Assembly: GCF_000745215.1 (NCBI RefSeq)
Contig: NZ_JQNK01000009.1
Span: 124,001 to 188,000 of the forward strand
Length of the DNA: 64,000 bases
Reading direction: 5' to 3'
From: Methylosinus sp. PW1
Lineage (GTDB): Bacteria; Pseudomonadota; Alphaproteobacteria; Rhizobiales; Beijerinckiaceae
The position numbers were made by a program, and so were the translations under genes. The notes beneath the pieces are model-generated. The model was not told the DNA's origin, ran no database searches, and saw only the letters and a list, made by a program, of their open reading frames with translations. Positions 7,701-17,557 of this stretch are shown piece after piece. Numbering within the stretch: the stretch's first letter is position 1; every line of letters starts with the position of its first letter.

Positions 7701-8637
7701 AAGCCCCGAAGGCGCGCGGCCCGTCGCCGGTCTTGGCCTTGGCGATCACTTTCAGGCTGTCGGCGGCGATCGACCAGAACTCATTGGTGAACCAATTGGC
7801 GACATAGACGGTCTTGCCGTCGCGGCTCGCGCCTATGCCTTCTGGATATTCGCCGACCTTCACCTGCGCCACCGGCGCGAATGTCGAGAGATCGAAGACG
7901 CTGACCGATTCGGCATATTGGTCGGTGACGAAGCCCCTGCCCTGCGCCAGCGCCACGCAATAGGGCCGCTTGCCGACCTTCACCGTGGCGATGACGCGCC
8001 GGCTCGAAAGATCGATGACGCTGACGTCGTCCGATTCGACATTGGCCGTGTAGGCGCGCTCGCCCTTGGCGTCGATGGTGATGCCGAAAGGATGGCGGCC
8101 GACATCGAGCTCGCCGAGCTTCTCGAAGGACGCCGCATCGACGAAGGCGATTTTATTGGCGTCGCGAATCGCCACGAGGATCGTCTTGCCATCCGGCGTC
8201 ACTGCGACACCGGAGGGTGTGACGCCGACCTGCGCCGTGGCGACGACGCCGGCTTCCGGATCGACCGCAAAGAGCCGCTGCTCATACATGTCGGCGACAT
8301 AGACGCGCTTGCCGTCCGGCGCGACGGCGAGGCCGAGCGGACCGCCCTCCAGCGGGATCTTGCGCAGGACGCGACGCTCGCGCGTGTCGACGACGGAGAG
8401 ATATTTGCCTTCAGGGCTCGTCACATAGGCGCGCGCGCCATCCGCCGAAACGGCGACGCCGGCCGGCTTGCCGCCGATCGGCAGAGTCGCGACGGGCGCC
8501 ATGGTCGAAAGATCGACGATGGTGAGATCGCCGCTGCCCTGATTGGTGACGAAAGCCTCGTCCGCCCCCGCGGGCGAAGCGAGAGCGAGCCCGAGAAGGG
8601 CGGCGCGCGCCGCCCTGCCCCAGGATGCAGAGATCAC
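7681..8637 (-). CDS. YVTN-type beta-propeller protein, PQQ-catabolism-associated type
   Basis: An exported 318-residue protein with a signal peptide ending ASPAGADEA and about seven 40-residue YVTN/WD40-like repeats, each with a 'DG..vYVaN...n.vsvID' core (AYVTSPEGKYLSVVD, VYVADMYEQRLFAVD, VYVANWFTNEFWSI). The length and opening AFVTNQGSGDLTIVDL fit the propeller proteins that accompany PQQ-dependent alcohol dehydrogenases; that association is known from families, not seen here. Its start overlaps the upstream SRPBCC gene stop by 4 bp (ATGA), so both form one operon. Confidence 0.8.
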   Translation of the reverse strand: MISASWGRAARAALLGLALASPAGADEAFVTNQGSGDLTIVDLSTMAPVATLPIGGKPAGVAVSADGARAYVTSPEGKYLSVVDTRERRVLRKIPLEGGPLGLAVAPDGKRVYVADMYEQRLFAVDPEAGVVATAQVGVTPSGVAVTPDGKTILVAIRDANKIAFVDAASFEKLGELDVGRHPFGITIDAKGERAYTANVESDDVSVIDLSSRRVIATVKVGKRPYCVALAQGRGFVTDQYAESVSVFDLSTFAPVAQVKVGEYPEGIGASRDGKTVYVANWFTNEFWSIAADSLKVIAKAKTGDGPRAFGAFIRAMN

Positions 8638-9176
8638 TTGCCTTCGACCTTGGCCTTCAGCGAGGCGAGGCCGGCCTTGTAGAGATCGGTGATCGCCTTG
8701 AGCGCCGCCTCGTCGGAGAGTTCCGGCGGCGGATCATTGTTGGGGAAGCCGCGATAGAAGGCGCCGCGCCATTCGACGACGCTCTTGTCGCCCTGCGGCT
8801 TCACCGTCAGCGTCGAGGAATAATTGTTCACCGGCAGGATCTTCACATCGACCTTCTCGATGCGATAGGCGAGCGAGAAGTCCTTGGCGTCATATTTGGT
8901 GAGCGCCTCATCGATCTCGCCGCCATTCTTCAGCGTGATATGGCGCGTGGCCTTCTCCGCATTGCCGCCCGTTCCTTCCGTCTTGGCGACGGGGGGCAGC
9001 CAGCTCAAATCCTGGAAATTGCCGACGATTTCCCAGACCTTCTCGGCCGGAGCCGCGATCTCGATCGTCTCCGTCACCTTCTGGCGCGAGGGGCCGTGGG
9101 CGAGCGCGGCCGACGAGGCGAGAGCCGCGAGCGACAAGGCGGCCAGGAACCCCCGGCGCGCGACGACGAATGACAT
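8634..9176 (-). CDS. MxaD-like SRPBCC family protein
   Basis: A 180-residue exported SRPBCC (polyketide cyclase/START fold) protein. The signal peptide has VARRGF followed by a hydrophobic stretch ending AALA, leaving HGPSRQKVTETIEI as the predicted mature start. The fold core contains PAEKVWEIVGNFQDLSWLPP and a C-terminal helix TDLYKAGLASLKAKVEG. This organisation matches MxaD, which in Methylobacterium promotes electron transfer between methanol dehydrogenase and cytochrome cL; that role here is inference. ATG 9176 has AGGAGG 5-6 nt upstream; longer in-frame starts to 9305 lie before the signal. First gene of a unit with the beta-propeller. Confidence 0.75.
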   Translation of the reverse strand: MSFVVARRGFLAALSLAALASSAALAHGPSRQKVTETIEIAAPAEKVWEIVGNFQDLSWLPPVAKTEGTGGNAEKATRHITLKNGGEIDEALTKYDAKDFSLAYRIEKVDVKILPVNNYSSTLTVKPQGDKSVVEWRGAFYRGFPNNDPPPELSDEAALKAITDLYKAGLASLKAKVEGK

Positions 9177-9769
9177 GACTACCTCCTGAAGGGCATTTAG
9201 GCGCCTATTGCCCCGGCGCCGCCGGCGCGCAACTAACTCCTCCGCGCCCTGCGGCGTCAAGACTCCCGATCTCTGCGGGCGGAAAATCCCGCTGCGCTGC
9301 GGCAAAGTTCCTGAAGCTTTCGTCGCAGAAATGAGGCGCCGCTCCTCGGGCCTGCTCGAGAATCGCGCTTTCGAGGCCCTTACGTAAAGTGCGGCTCACG
9401 TCGAGCCCGCTGTCCAGAGCGCGACTCGGCTTTCCCCATTATCCACGGTATTTTGCAAGATATTGTCCAATTATTTATTCCTCACACTATATCTTGACGC
9501 CGTCGGAAGAGTGACGCACTGTGCGGGTGTCTCATGACGCAGCGGCGGATGAACGAAAAAGCTGTTTCTCGCGCGCCCCCGGCGGGCGGCGCGACGCTTT
9601 TCGGCAGCCAAAGCTGCGGCTCGTCGCAGCGGCTTTCCGCCGCGCCGCGGCCCGACCCCCGTATCTGCGTTTCCTGCCGACGTAGAGTCCCTTCCAGAAC
9701 GAGCTTGTCGCGACCGATCCATCGGCCGCGATCGATTCACCGCGCGCATTTTTCGAGGATCGAAATACG
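9177..9769. other. Intergenic region between the MxaD-like unit and nrdJ
   Basis: Both flanking genes are transcribed outward. No convincing reading frame is present; short open frames here have no recognisable domain. The AT-rich part at about 9430-9500 carries the two NrdR-like boxes and probably the nrdJ promoter. I looked for a cobalamin riboswitch because nrdJ needs B12 and saw none of its conserved blocks. Confidence 0.7.
9453..9499 (+). promoter_or_regulatory. Tandem NrdR-like boxes upstream of nrdJ
   Basis: TTGCAAGATATTGTCC (9453-9468) and ACACTATATCTTGACG (9484-9499) both resemble the NrdR palindrome ACACWATATATWGTGT; the second has a perfect left half. Their starts are 31 bp apart, the three-helical-turn spacing characteristic of NrdR operators. 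They lie about 280 bp upstream of nrdJ. NrdR is the ATP/dATP-sensing repressor of ribonucleotide reductase genes; nrdR itself is not in the window. Confidence 0.65.
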
Positions 9770-12700
9770 ATGAAGATCGAGCGACGCCACACGACAGCCG
9801 GCCAGTCTCCTTATGCGGATATCGAGTTTCGCGCGGCGCGTAGCGAGATCCGCAACCCCGACGGCTCGGTCGTGTTCTCGCTCGAGAATATCGACGCGCC
9901 GGCCGATTGGAGCCAGGTCGCCATCGACGTGCTGGCGCAGAAATATTTCCGCAAGGCCGGCGTGCCGGCGCGGCTGAAGCGCGTCGAGGAGCATGAGGTT
10001 CCGAGCTTCCTGTGGCGCTCTGTTCCCGATTCGGAGGCGCTCGCCCTTCTGCCCAAGGCGGAGCGCTATTCCTCCGAGACCTCGGCGCGCGAGGTGTTCG
10101 ACCGTCTCGCCGGCGCCTGGGCCTATTGGGGCTGGAAGGGCGGCTATTTCGACACGGAGGAGGACGCCTCCGCCTTCCAGGACGAGCTGCGCTACATGCT
10201 GGCCCGCCAGATGGCGGCGCCCAATTCGCCGCAATGGTTCAACACCGGCCTGCATTGGGCCTATGGCGTCGACGGCCCCAGCCAGGGCCATTTCTACGTC
10301 GATTATCAGACCGGCAAGCTGACCAAGTCCAAGACCGCCTATGAGCATCCGCAGCCGCACGCCTGCTTCATCCAGTCGGTGGAGGACGATCTCGTCAATG
10401 ACGGCGGCATAATGGATCTCTGGGTGCGCGAGGCGCGCCTGTTCAAATACGGCTCCGGCACCGGCTCCAATTTCTCCAAGCTGCGCGGCGAGAAGGAGAA
10501 GCTCTCGGGCGGCGGCTCCTCCTCCGGCCTCATGTCCTTCCTCAAGATCGGCGACCGCGCGGCGGGCGCGATCAAATCCGGCGGCACGACGCGCCGCGCC
10601 GCCAAAATGGTGGTGGTCGACGTCGACCATCCCGACATAGAGGCCTTCATCGATTGGAAGGTGAAGGAGGAGGAGAAGGTCGCCTCGCTCGTCGCCGGCT
10701 CCAAGATCGTCAAGAAGCATCTGAAAGCCGTGCTGCGCGCCTGCGTCAATTGCGAGGGGCCGGGCTTCGACTGTTTCGACCCGGAGAAGAATCCGGCGCT
10801 GAAGCGCGAGATCAGAGCCGCGCGCCGCGCCGAGGTGCCGGACAATTACATCAAGCGCGTCATTCAATTCGCGCGTCAGGGCTATAAGGACATTTCCTTC
10901 GACACCTATGACACGGATTGGGATAGCGAGGCCTATCTCACCGTCTCCGGCCAGAACTCCAACAACACCGTGCGCGTCACCGACGAATTCCTGAAGTCGG
11001 TGGAGAGCGACGGCGATTGGACGCTGACGCGCCGGCTCGACGGCAAGCCGTCGAAGACGCTGAAGGCTCGCGAATTGTGGGAGAAGATCGGCTACGCCGC
11101 CTGGGCTTCCGCCGATCCCGGCATTCAGTTCCACACGACGATCAATGATTGGCACACCTGCCCGGCCGGCGGCGCCATTCGCGCCTCCAATCCGTGCTCG
11201 GAATATATGTTCCTCGACGACACGGCCTGCAATCTCGCCTCGCTGAACCTGCTGCAGTTCCGCGACGCGCAGACGAAGCGCATCGACGTCGATTCTTACG
11301 AGCACGCCGTCCGGCTATGGACCGTCGTGCTGGAAATCTCCGTGCTGATGGCGCAATTCCCCTCGCGGGAGATCGCGCAGCTCTCATACGAATATCGCAC
11401 GCTCGGCCTCGGCTACGCCAATGTCGGCGGCCTGCTCATGTCTTCGGGCATCGCCTATGACAGCGAAGCCGGCCGCGCGCTCTGCGGCGCGCTCTCCGCC
11501 ATCATGACCGGCGTCGCCTATCGCGCCTCGGCGGAAATGGCCAAGGAGCGCGGCCCCTTCTCGGGCTTCGAGGCCAATCGCGAAGCCATGCTGCGCGTCA
11601 TTCGCAATCACCGCCGCGCCGCCCATGGCCAGCGCGCCGGCTATGAGGGCCTCGCGACCGCGCCCGTGCCGCTCGACCACGCCGCCTGCCCCGATGCGGC
11701 GCTCATCGCCCGCGCGACCCGCGCCTGGGACGAGGCGCTCGCGCTCGGCGAGGAGCATGGCTATCGCAATGCGCAAGTCTCCGTCGTCGCGCCGACCGGC
11801 ACGATCGGCCTCGTCATGGATTGCGACACCACCGGCATAGAACCGGATTTCGCTCTGGTGAAATTCAAGAAGCTCGCCGGCGGCGGCTATTTGAAGATCG
11901 TCAATCGCGCCGCGCCGGAAGCGCTGCGCGCCCTCGGCTATCGAGAATCCGAGATCGCCGAGATCGAGGCCTACGCCGTCGGCCACGCCTCGCTCTCCAA
12001 CGCCCCGGCGATCAACACCACGTCGCTGCGTGCGCGCGGCTTCACCGACGAGAAGATCGAGACGGTGGAAAAGGCGCTCGCCTCCGCCTTCGACATCAAA
12101 TTCGTCTTCAACAAATGGACGCTCGGCGCGGATTTCCTCACCGGCGCGCTGAAGGTTCCGGCGGCGGCGCTGGAAGATGCGAGCTTCGATCTGCTCACCC
12201 ATCTCGGCTTCTCGCGCCAGGAGATAGAGGCCGCCAATGTCCACATCTGCGGCGCCATGACTCTGGAAGGCGCGCCGCATTTGAAGGCGGAGCATTATCC
12301 CGTCTTCGATTGCGCCAATCCCTGCGGGCGCACGGGCAAGCGCTATCTCTCGGTCGAGAGCCATATTCGCATGATGGCGGCGGCGCAGCCCTTCATCTCG
12401 GGCGCGATCTCCAAGACGATCAACATGCCCAATGACGCCACGATCGAGGATTGCGAGGCGGCCTATCTCCTCTCCTGGAAGCTGGCGCTGAAGGCCAACG
12501 CCCTCTATCGCGACGGCTCCAAGCTGTCGCAGCCGCTCTCCTCGCAGCTCGTCTCCGACGCCGACGACGAGGCGGAGGAAGTCGCCGAGGAGATCATCTC
12601 CGCCAATGCGCCGGCGCGCGCGGCGGCCATCGCCGAGCGCATCGTCGAGCGCGTGGTGCATCAAGTGGTGCGCGAGCGCGAGAAGCTGCCGGATCGGCGC

Positions 12701-13399
12701 AAAGGCTATACGCAGAAGGCGGCCGTCGGCGGCCATAAGGTCTATCTGCGCACGGGCGAATATGTGGACGGGCGCCTCGGCGAGATCTTCATCGACATGC
12801 ACAAGGAAGGCGCCGCCTTCCGCAGCTTGATGAATAATTTCGCCATCGCCATCTCGCTCGGCCTGCAATATGGCGTGCCGCTCGAGGAATATGTCGACGC
12901 CTTCACCTTCACGCGCTTCGAGCCCGCGGGCTTCGTGCAGGGCAATGACGCGATCAAGAATGCGACGTCCATTCTGGACTATGTGTTCCGCGAGCTGGCG
13001 ATCTCCTATCTCGGCCGCAATGATCTCGCCCATGTGTCACCGGACGACATCGGCCATGACGTGCTCGGCAAGGGCGAGCATGAGGGCAAGGCGCCCGAGA
13101 GCGCATCGTCGGTCGTCTCGAAAGGCCTGCTGCGCTCCAAGACGGATCGGCTGATGCTGGTGCGCGGCGGCGCGACGGCGCTGCGCGAGAACGTCGCGGA
13201 AGAGGTCGAGCAGCCTTTGTCCGAGCTCGGCTGGACGGCGCCGACGCGCCCGGTGGAGAGCGTCGCCGACAAGCGCGCCGAAGCGCGGATGAAGGGCTAT
13301 GTCGGCGAGGCCTGCCCGGAATGCGCGAATTTCACGCTCGTCCGCAATGGCACCTGCCTGAAATGCGAGACCTGCGGAAGTACGACTGGGTGCAGCTGA
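9770..13399 (+). CDS. nrdJ: Vitamin B12-dependent (class II) ribonucleotide reductase
   Basis: Adenosylcobalamin-dependent reduction of ribonucleotides to deoxyribonucleotides, oxygen-independent. The 1209-residue protein matches the long alphaproteobacterial NrdJ form. Motifs include [20 protein letters not shown] near residue 145, [16 protein letters not shown], a substrate-loop region with [23 protein letters not shown] near 475, [19 protein letters not shown] near 670, and a C-terminal [27 protein letters not shown] that holds CxxC pairs for thioredoxin re-reduction and probable zinc binding. ATG 9770 is the only start fitting the family N-terminus. Two NrdR-like boxes lie upstream. No class I nrdAB is visible in this window. 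Confidence 0.96.
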   Translation: MKIERRHTTAGQSPYADIEFRAARSEIRNPDGSVVFSLENIDAPADWSQVAIDVLAQKYFRKAGVPARLKRVEEHEVPSFLWRSVPDSEALALLPKAERYSSETSAREVFDRLAGAWAYWGWKGGYFDTEEDASAFQDELRYMLARQMAAPNSPQWFNTGLHWAYGVDGPSQGHFYVDYQTGKLTKSKTAYEHPQPHACFIQSVEDDLVNDGGIMDLWVREARLFKYGSGTGSNFSKLRGEKEKLSGGGSSSGLMSFLKIGDRAAGAIKSGGTTRRAAKMVVVDVDHPDIEAFIDWKVKEEEKVASLVAGSKIVKKHLKAVLRACVNCEGPGFDCFDPEKNPALKREIRAARRAEVPDNYIKRVIQFARQGYKDISFDTYDTDWDSEAYLTVSGQNSNNTVRVTDEFLKSVESDGDWTLTRRLDGKPSKTLKARELWEKIGYAAWASADPGIQFHTTINDWHTCPAGGAIRASNPCSEYMFLDDTACNLASLNLLQFRDAQTKRIDVDSYEHAVRLWTVVLEISVLMAQFPSREIAQLSYEYRTLGLGYANVGGLLMSSGIAYDSEAGRALCGALSAIMTGVAYRASAEMAKERGPFSGFEANREAMLRVIRNHRRAAHGQRAGYEGLATAPVPLDHAACPDAALIARATRAWDEALALGEEHGYRNAQVSVVAPTGTIGLVMDCDTTGIEPDFALVKFKKLAGGGYLKIVNRAAPEALRALGYRESEIAEIEAYAVGHASLSNAPAINTTSLRARGFTDEKIETVEKALASAFDIKFVFNKWTLGADFLTGALKVPAAALEDASFDLLTHLGFSRQEIEAANVHICGAMTLEGAPHLKAEHYPVFDCANPCGRTGKRYLSVESHIRMMAAAQPFISGAISKTINMPNDATIEDCEAAYLLSWKLALKANALYRDGSKLSQPLSSQLVSDADDEAEEVAEEIISANAPARAAAIAERIVERVVHQVVREREKLPDRRKGYTQKAAVGGHKVYLRTGEYVDGRLGEIFIDMHKEGAAFRSLMNNFAIAISLGLQYGVPLEEYVDAFTFTRFEPAGFVQGNDAIKNATSILDYVFRELAISYLGRNDLAHVSPDDIGHDVLGKGEHEGKAPESASSVVSKGLLRSKTDRLMLVRGGATALRENVAEEVEQPLSELGWTAPTRPVESVADKRAEARMKGYVGEACPECANFTLVRNGTCLKCETCGSTTGCS

Positions 13400-13448
13400 G
13401 CCGCGCGTATTCTTCTGACAACAACTGACTGACTGACGACATATGAAA

Positions 13449-13476
13449 CGGCGGCGAATCTTCGCATTCGCCGCCG
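13449..13476 (+). terminator. Hairpin downstream of nrdJ
   Basis: A 10-bp stem CGGCGGCGAA/TTCGCCGCCG with an 8-nt loop, 50 bp past the nrdJ stop and before the convergent stress-protein gene. No T-run follows, so it may act as an mRNA end-stabiliser or a weak terminator. Confidence 0.45.
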
Positions 13477-13499
13477 ACGCCATGAAAGCCGCGCGCCGC

Positions 13500-14069
13500 T
13501 CACATAGGCGCGTCCGGCACGCCATGCACATGGACGTCGCGGCCGGAATGCTTGTTGAGAATATCGACGGCGCTTTTCTCATGCGCGGCGTCGCGCGTGC
13601 GCACCCATAGCAATATGCCGCCGCGATCCAGCTGCTCTTGCAGATATTGCGCGTGATTCTCACCGATCAGCTTGGCGAAGAGCGCGCCGACCAGCCCGCC
13701 GCCGCCGCCGGCGATAGCCGCCGCCGCGAGCGCGGCCGCCATCGTTCCGCCGCTCGCGAAAATCAGCCCCGCAGCTCCAATGGCGCCGATATAGCCGAGT
13801 CCGCCGACCAGCGCGCCTTGCGCCTCGCCGATCGACTCTGGCGAGATATAGGCGCTGCGCGGAACATCGGCGTCGTCCGCCACATCCGTCGCCTTCTCAT
13901 AGGCGTGGCCGAGCTTGGCGTCGACGGTCTGCTCGCCGGCCATGAGGCTGATGTCGGCGCGATCGAAGCCGGACGTCTGCAATTCGTCGATCGCCTCTTG
14001 AAGCGTATCGGCCGTGTCGAACACGCCGACCGCCTCGCGAACTTGGCTGGTCTCCTCGCCGGACGCCAT
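13500..14069 (-). CDS. General stress protein 17M-like membrane-associated protein
   Basis: A 189-residue protein. The N-terminal part (residues 10-60) VREAVGVFDTADTLQEAIDELQTSGFDRADISLMA resembles the heat-induced stress protein YflT/17M fold. It is followed by a glycine/alanine-rich hydrophobic stretch (about 88-135, ending GGGGGLVGALFAKLIG) that could form a membrane hairpin, then a second alpha-beta unit IL LWVRTRDAAHEKSAVDILNKHSGRDVHVH. Function unknown. It lies 10 bp downstream of cfa on the same strand, so the two are probably cotranscribed in a membrane-stress context. Confidence 0.65.
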   Translation of the reverse strand: MASGEETSQVREAVGVFDTADTLQEAIDELQTSGFDRADISLMAGEQTVDAKLGHAYEKATDVADDADVPRSAYISPESIGEAQGALVGGLGYIGAIGAAGLIFASGGTMAAALAAAAIAGGGGGLVGALFAKLIGENHAQYLQEQLDRGGILLWVRTRDAAHEKSAVDILNKHSGRDVHVHGVPDAPM

Positions 14070-14079
14070 GACTGTCTCC

Positions 14080-15285
14080 TCATATGCTCGTGCGATACAG
14101 ATCGTCGCGGGTGAGCGGCACGGCGTCGATGCGCCGCGCCAGCTGGATGTGAAAGTCCACGAGGCCGGAATGCCGGCCCCCCGCCTCGCAGCTCGCGAGA
14201 TAGAATTCCCACATGCGGCAGAAGCGATCGTCGTAAATCTGCGCTATGCGCGACCAATTGTCCTTGAAGCGCCGTCGCCACATGCGCAGCGTGTCGGCGT
14301 AATGGAGCCGAAGAATCTCTATGTCGGTCGCATAGAGGCCGACGCGCTCGACCGCCGCGCTGATCTCCGAGAGAGCAGGCGCCTGGCCGCCGGGAAAAAT
14401 GTATTTCTCGATCCATGGGCTGCCAGCGCCCGGCCCGGCGGCGCTACCCGTGGCGCCGACGAGCGCGACGCCATCCTCGACGAGAAGCGCGCGCAGCTTC
14501 TCGAAATATTCGCTATAGCGGCCATATCCGACATGCTCGAACATGCCGACCGATATGATCCGGTCGTAGCGCTCGGCCTCCTTGCGATAGTCCCGCACAG
14601 CGAACCGAACGCGATTGTCGAGGCCCGTCTCGCGCGCGCGCTTTTGCGCATAGTCGCATTGCGCCTGCGAGAGAGTGAGGCCCGTCACCTCGAAATCGGC
14701 GACGCGCGCGAGATAGAGCGCGAGCCCGCCCCAGCCGCATCCGATATCGAGCACGCGCTGGCCGCGTCGCAGCAGCAGCTTGGCGGCGATATGGGCGAGC
14801 TTGTGCTCCTGCGCCTGCTCGGCCAAGTCCTCCCGCGTCAGATAATAGGCGCAGGAATATTGACGCTCGGAATCGAGAAACAGCGCATAGAGCTCGTCGG
14901 AGAGATCATAGTGCGCGCTGATCTCGTCCGGCGCGGCGCTCAGCGAATTGCTGCGCGCGAGACGTTTCTGCATGCGGCGCGCCATGGCGCCGGCGCGCCA
15001 CAGCCAATGGCCGTAGCCATGACCGAAATTAGCGAAGCACAAGTCGAAAAAATCATAGATATCGCCGCTCTCTATGACGAAGGAGCCGTCCATATAGGCT
15101 TCGCCGAGAGCGATATCGGGCGCCAGCGCCAGCTCTTGCGCGAGATTGCGATCCTTGATCTCGACCGTTACCTCGGGCGCGCCGCGCCCGAAGCGGCGCA
15201 CGCCGGCGTCCGGCCCGACGAGCGTCAGCGAGCCTGCTGCGATGGTTCTCGTCAAGAGCTGATCGAGCGAAAACAGCGCTGTCAT
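14080..15285 (-). CDS. cfa: Cyclopropane-fatty-acyl-phospholipid synthase family protein
   Basis: SAM-dependent methyltransferase that cyclopropanates unsaturated fatty acids in membrane phospholipids; 401 residues. The N-terminal lipid-binding segment precedes ISAHYDLSDELYALFLDSERQYSCAYY, the CFA synthase signature. The SAM-binding motif VLDIGCGWGGLALYLA is near residue 175, followed by SVGMFEHVGYGRYSEYF and a C-terminal RRRFKDNWSRIAQIYDDRFCRMWEFYLASCE. ATG 15285 gives MTALFSLDQLL; an upstream in-frame start at 15354 adds unconserved residues. Likely cotranscribed with the stress protein. Type II methanotrophs are rich in 18:1 phospholipids, the usual substrate class. Confidence 0.93.
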   Translation of the reverse strand: MTALFSLDQLLTRTIAAGSLTLVGPDAGVRRFGRGAPEVTVEIKDRNLAQELALAPDIALGEAYMDGSFVIESGDIYDFFDLCFANFGHGYGHWLWRAGAMARRMQKRLARSNSLSAAPDEISAHYDLSDELYALFLDSERQYSCAYYLTREDLAEQAQEHKLAHIAAKLLLRRGQRVLDIGCGWGGLALYLARVADFEVTGLTLSQAQCDYAQKRARETGLDNRVRFAVRDYRKEAERYDRIISVGMFEHVGYGRYSEYFEKLRALLVEDGVALVGATGSAAGPGAGSPWIEKYIFPGGQAPALSEISAAVERVGLYATDIEILRLHYADTLRMWRRRFKDNWSRIAQIYDDRFCRMWEFYLASCEAGGRHSGLVDFHIQLARRIDAVPLTRDDLYRTSI

Positions 15286-15663
15286 TTGCGACGTCCGGCT
15301 GGAGTTCGGCAAAGCGCCGAAACCGTCAGATATCGCCGCGCGCCCGTGCTTCAATATGCGGGCGCGGCTACGCCGCCGCGCCGCCGGCCCGTGCGTTCAC
15401 GCACATCGCCGCGATCCGGCGCGGGCCATTGTGAGCAGGTCGCTCACCGGCCCCCGTCTCTCAGACCAGCCACAGCGGCAGAGTGTGGAATTCCTCTCTC
15501 GACCTTCTCCTGAGCCTTTTTCGAGCCGCCCCATTGCGGGGCGGCTTTTTTTGCGCCGGCAGGATGAAGCCCGGCCGGCCTCGCGCGCCGTTTCTTGCAT
15601 GGGCGTCTCTGCATGGACGACCCTGCGCCGCAGGCGAGGGCTGATGCGTAAGAGGAGGTCGAC
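15286..15663 (+). other. Intergenic region with a plus-strand terminator and no gene; possible small RNA
   Basis: No frame in 15286-15525 looks coding, yet an intrinsic terminator oriented on the plus strand ends at 15553 with no plus-strand gene upstream of it. That suggests a short transcript starting after about 15290, or a leader. I could not match it to a known RNA family. Confidence 0.4.
15526..15553 (+). terminator. Rho-independent terminator
   Basis: Perfect 8-bp stem GCCGCCCC/GGGGCGGC with loop ATTGC followed by seven T residues. It reads only on the plus strand (no T-run in the other direction). Confidence 0.85.
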
Positions 15664-15936
15664 TTGGCCGAGGAACCGAAATTCACCCGCGAGCGCCCCA
15701 AGACGGTCGGCGAGCTGATCGAGGCCTTGCAGAAGCTGCCCGCGGCCGCGCGCGTCCTGGTCCACGGCGAGGACGACAGCCTCTATGACTGCGGCGCGCC
15801 CATGATCGAGCTGGTGATGCTCAATCGATATCCCGACAGCAGGGACAATCTCGGCCCGCATCGGCTGTCGAGCGGCATGGACGCCGATAAGGCGATTGGC
15901 GTCGTCATCATCAATGACGCGAATCGGGAGTGGTGA
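15664..15936 (+). CDS. Small conserved-type hypothetical protein
   Basis: A 90-residue acidic soluble protein beginning MAEEPKFTRERPKTVGELIEALQKLP. The sequence VLVHGEDDSLYDCGAPMIELVMLNRYPDS and IGVVIINDAN looks like a small alpha-beta domain. No family recognised. The start follows a purine-rich AAGAGGAGG about 7 nt upstream and codon use matches neighbours, which supports a real gene. It stands alone between a terminator and the convergent sugar-transferase gene. Confidence 0.7.
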   Translation: MAEEPKFTRERPKTVGELIEALQKLPAAARVLVHGEDDSLYDCGAPMIELVMLNRYPDSRDNLGPHRLSSGMDADKAIGVVIINDANREW

Positions 15937-16056
15937 GACAAGCGCGGCCGATATGAAAGCGCAGGGGAAGCGCACGGAATTGTCCGAGGGCCGGCCGTGG
16001 CGCGGCCCTCGTCGCAGCAGCCCTAGGCTCGGCGAGCAGACGCCGCGCCGCCTCTC

Positions 16057-17496
16057 TCAATAAGCGCGCGAATCGCGCAGCACCATCATCATGGTGCGGA
16101 ATATGATGCCGACGTCGAGCAGCAGCGTCCAATTGTCGATATAATAGAGGTCGCAGTCCACGCGGTTGCGTAGCTTATCCAAAGTGTCCAGCTCGCCGCG
16201 GAAGCCTTTGACTTGCGCCCAGCCGGTCATGCCCGGCTTCACCCTGTGACGCACGGCGTAATATTCGACCAGCTCCTCGAGGTTGCGACCGTCCGTCTTA
16301 GTGGCCAGCGCATGCGGGCGCGGGCCGACGATCGACATATCGCCGAGGATCACATTGATCAGCTGCGGCAGCTCATCGATGCTCGAGCGTCGGATGACAC
16401 GCCCGACGCGCGTGACGCGGGGGTCGCCGCGGCTCGTCTGCACCGTGGCGTGCGCATCGGTCTTCTCGGCGAACATGGAACGGAACTTCCACAATTCGAA
16501 AATGCGGCCGTTGAAGCCGACGCGCTGCTGCCGGAAGAAGATCGGACCCGGGGAGTCGATCCGGATCGCCAGGGCGGTCGCCACCATCAGCGGCGACAGC
16601 AGAATGAGGGCGCAGGAGGCGAGCGCGATGTCCTCGACGCGCTTGAACCAGAGGCTCCAGCCGTGGATCGGCTCCTCCATGCCGCAAAAGGAGATGCGGT
16701 CGCCGAATTTCGCGACGTTGACGACATCCGCCATCACGCGCCGATCCGCCGGCAGGACGAAGACGCGCGTGGAGAGGTGCCGCAGCATGTCGAGATGGCG
16801 CAGAACATTCGGAATCTCGGCCCAGGGCGCCGCGAGATAGACATGGTCGATCTCGTCCTGGACGATGCGATCCGACAAATCCGCGAGCTCGGCGAGATCG
16901 GCGTATGTGGCGTAGCCGACGACGACCTCCTCATTGCGGGTCTCGCCCTCGATCTCGCGTGGATGCAACGGATCGCAGAACACGCCGACCGAAAGCGCGC
17001 GATGGACGAAGGCGCTCTCCGCCAGCGCCTCGCGAATGCGTCGCAAGATCAGAGCGCGCGCCGCGATCGCGATCGCCGTGCTCGTCCCCGCCCAGGAAAA
17101 GAACCAGAGGCGCGAATAGCTCTCCGCCGATTTCGTCGCCGCGGCGATGCAGATCATCAAGGCGAAAGTGGCGAGGAAGGACAGAGTGGCGCGCCGCAGC
17201 ACATGTCGGCGATCGAGCACGCTCGAGGTCCGATAGACCTCGAAAATATGCGCCAATCCAAACTGCAGGGAGGCGGCGAAGAAAATCGCCCAGATTTGCC
17301 ACTCCTGCGGCGAGGCCCCTGCCGATCCGCCGGGAAGCCCGACACATGCGAAGCCCGCGACGATCAGAGTGAAAATGTCGAAGGCGGCAAATCCGGCGGA
17401 AAAATTATGGAGCGAAATTCGTTTCGACTTGCGAGTCGATCTGCGGGACCACACGACGTCCCGCGAGTCGCAGAAATCCAACCACATACTAGTCAA
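16057..17496 (-). CDS. Polyprenyl-phosphate sugar-1-phosphate transferase (exopolysaccharide initiation)
   Basis: Membrane enzyme of the WcaJ/ExoY type that transfers a sugar-1-phosphate to undecaprenyl phosphate, starting exopolysaccharide repeat-unit synthesis. The 479 residues include four N-terminal membrane helices (about 30-165), a CoA-binding-like Rossmann region (about 165-290), another helix (VEDIALASCALILLSPLMV), then the catalytic PF02397 domain: SPGPIFFRQQRVGFNGR, FELWKFRSM, RVIRRSSIDELPQLINVILGDMSIVGPRP and VKPGMTGWAQVKGFRGE. No other polysaccharide genes flank it, so it is an isolated initiator. The bordering upstream DNA carries a decayed IS. Confidence 0.92.
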   Translation of the reverse strand: MTSMWLDFCDSRDVVWSRRSTRKSKRISLHNFSAGFAAFDIFTLIVAGFACVGLPGGSAGASPQEWQIWAIFFAASLQFGLAHIFEVYRTSSVLDRRHVLRRATLSFLATFALMICIAAATKSAESYSRLWFFSWAGTSTAIAIAARALILRRIREALAESAFVHRALSVGVFCDPLHPREIEGETRNEEVVVGYATYADLAELADLSDRIVQDEIDHVYLAAPWAEIPNVLRHLDMLRHLSTRVFVLPADRRVMADVVNVAKFGDRISFCGMEEPIHGWSLWFKRVEDIALASCALILLSPLMVATALAIRIDSPGPIFFRQQRVGFNGRIFELWKFRSMFAEKTDAHATVQTSRGDPRVTRVGRVIRRSSIDELPQLINVILGDMSIVGPRPHALATKTDGRNLEELVEYYAVRHRVKPGMTGWAQVKGFRGELDTLDKLRNRVDCDLYYIDNWTLLLDVGIIFRTMMMVLRDSRAY

Positions 17497-17557
17497 CCCC
17501 GAAAATATTCGGAAGTAATCTAGCTTAATTTTCTGTCAATGCAAGTCACGCATATGC

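Noticed and set aside
9500..9769. Cobalamin riboswitch upstream of the B12-dependent nrdJ.
   Set aside because: I searched for the conserved B12-box and the surrounding GGGAA- and CCTGCC-type blocks in a consistent order and found no convincing set.
9737..11305. Long minus-strand frames opposite nrdJ.
   Set aside because: They mirror nrdJ codon structure and show no independent motif.
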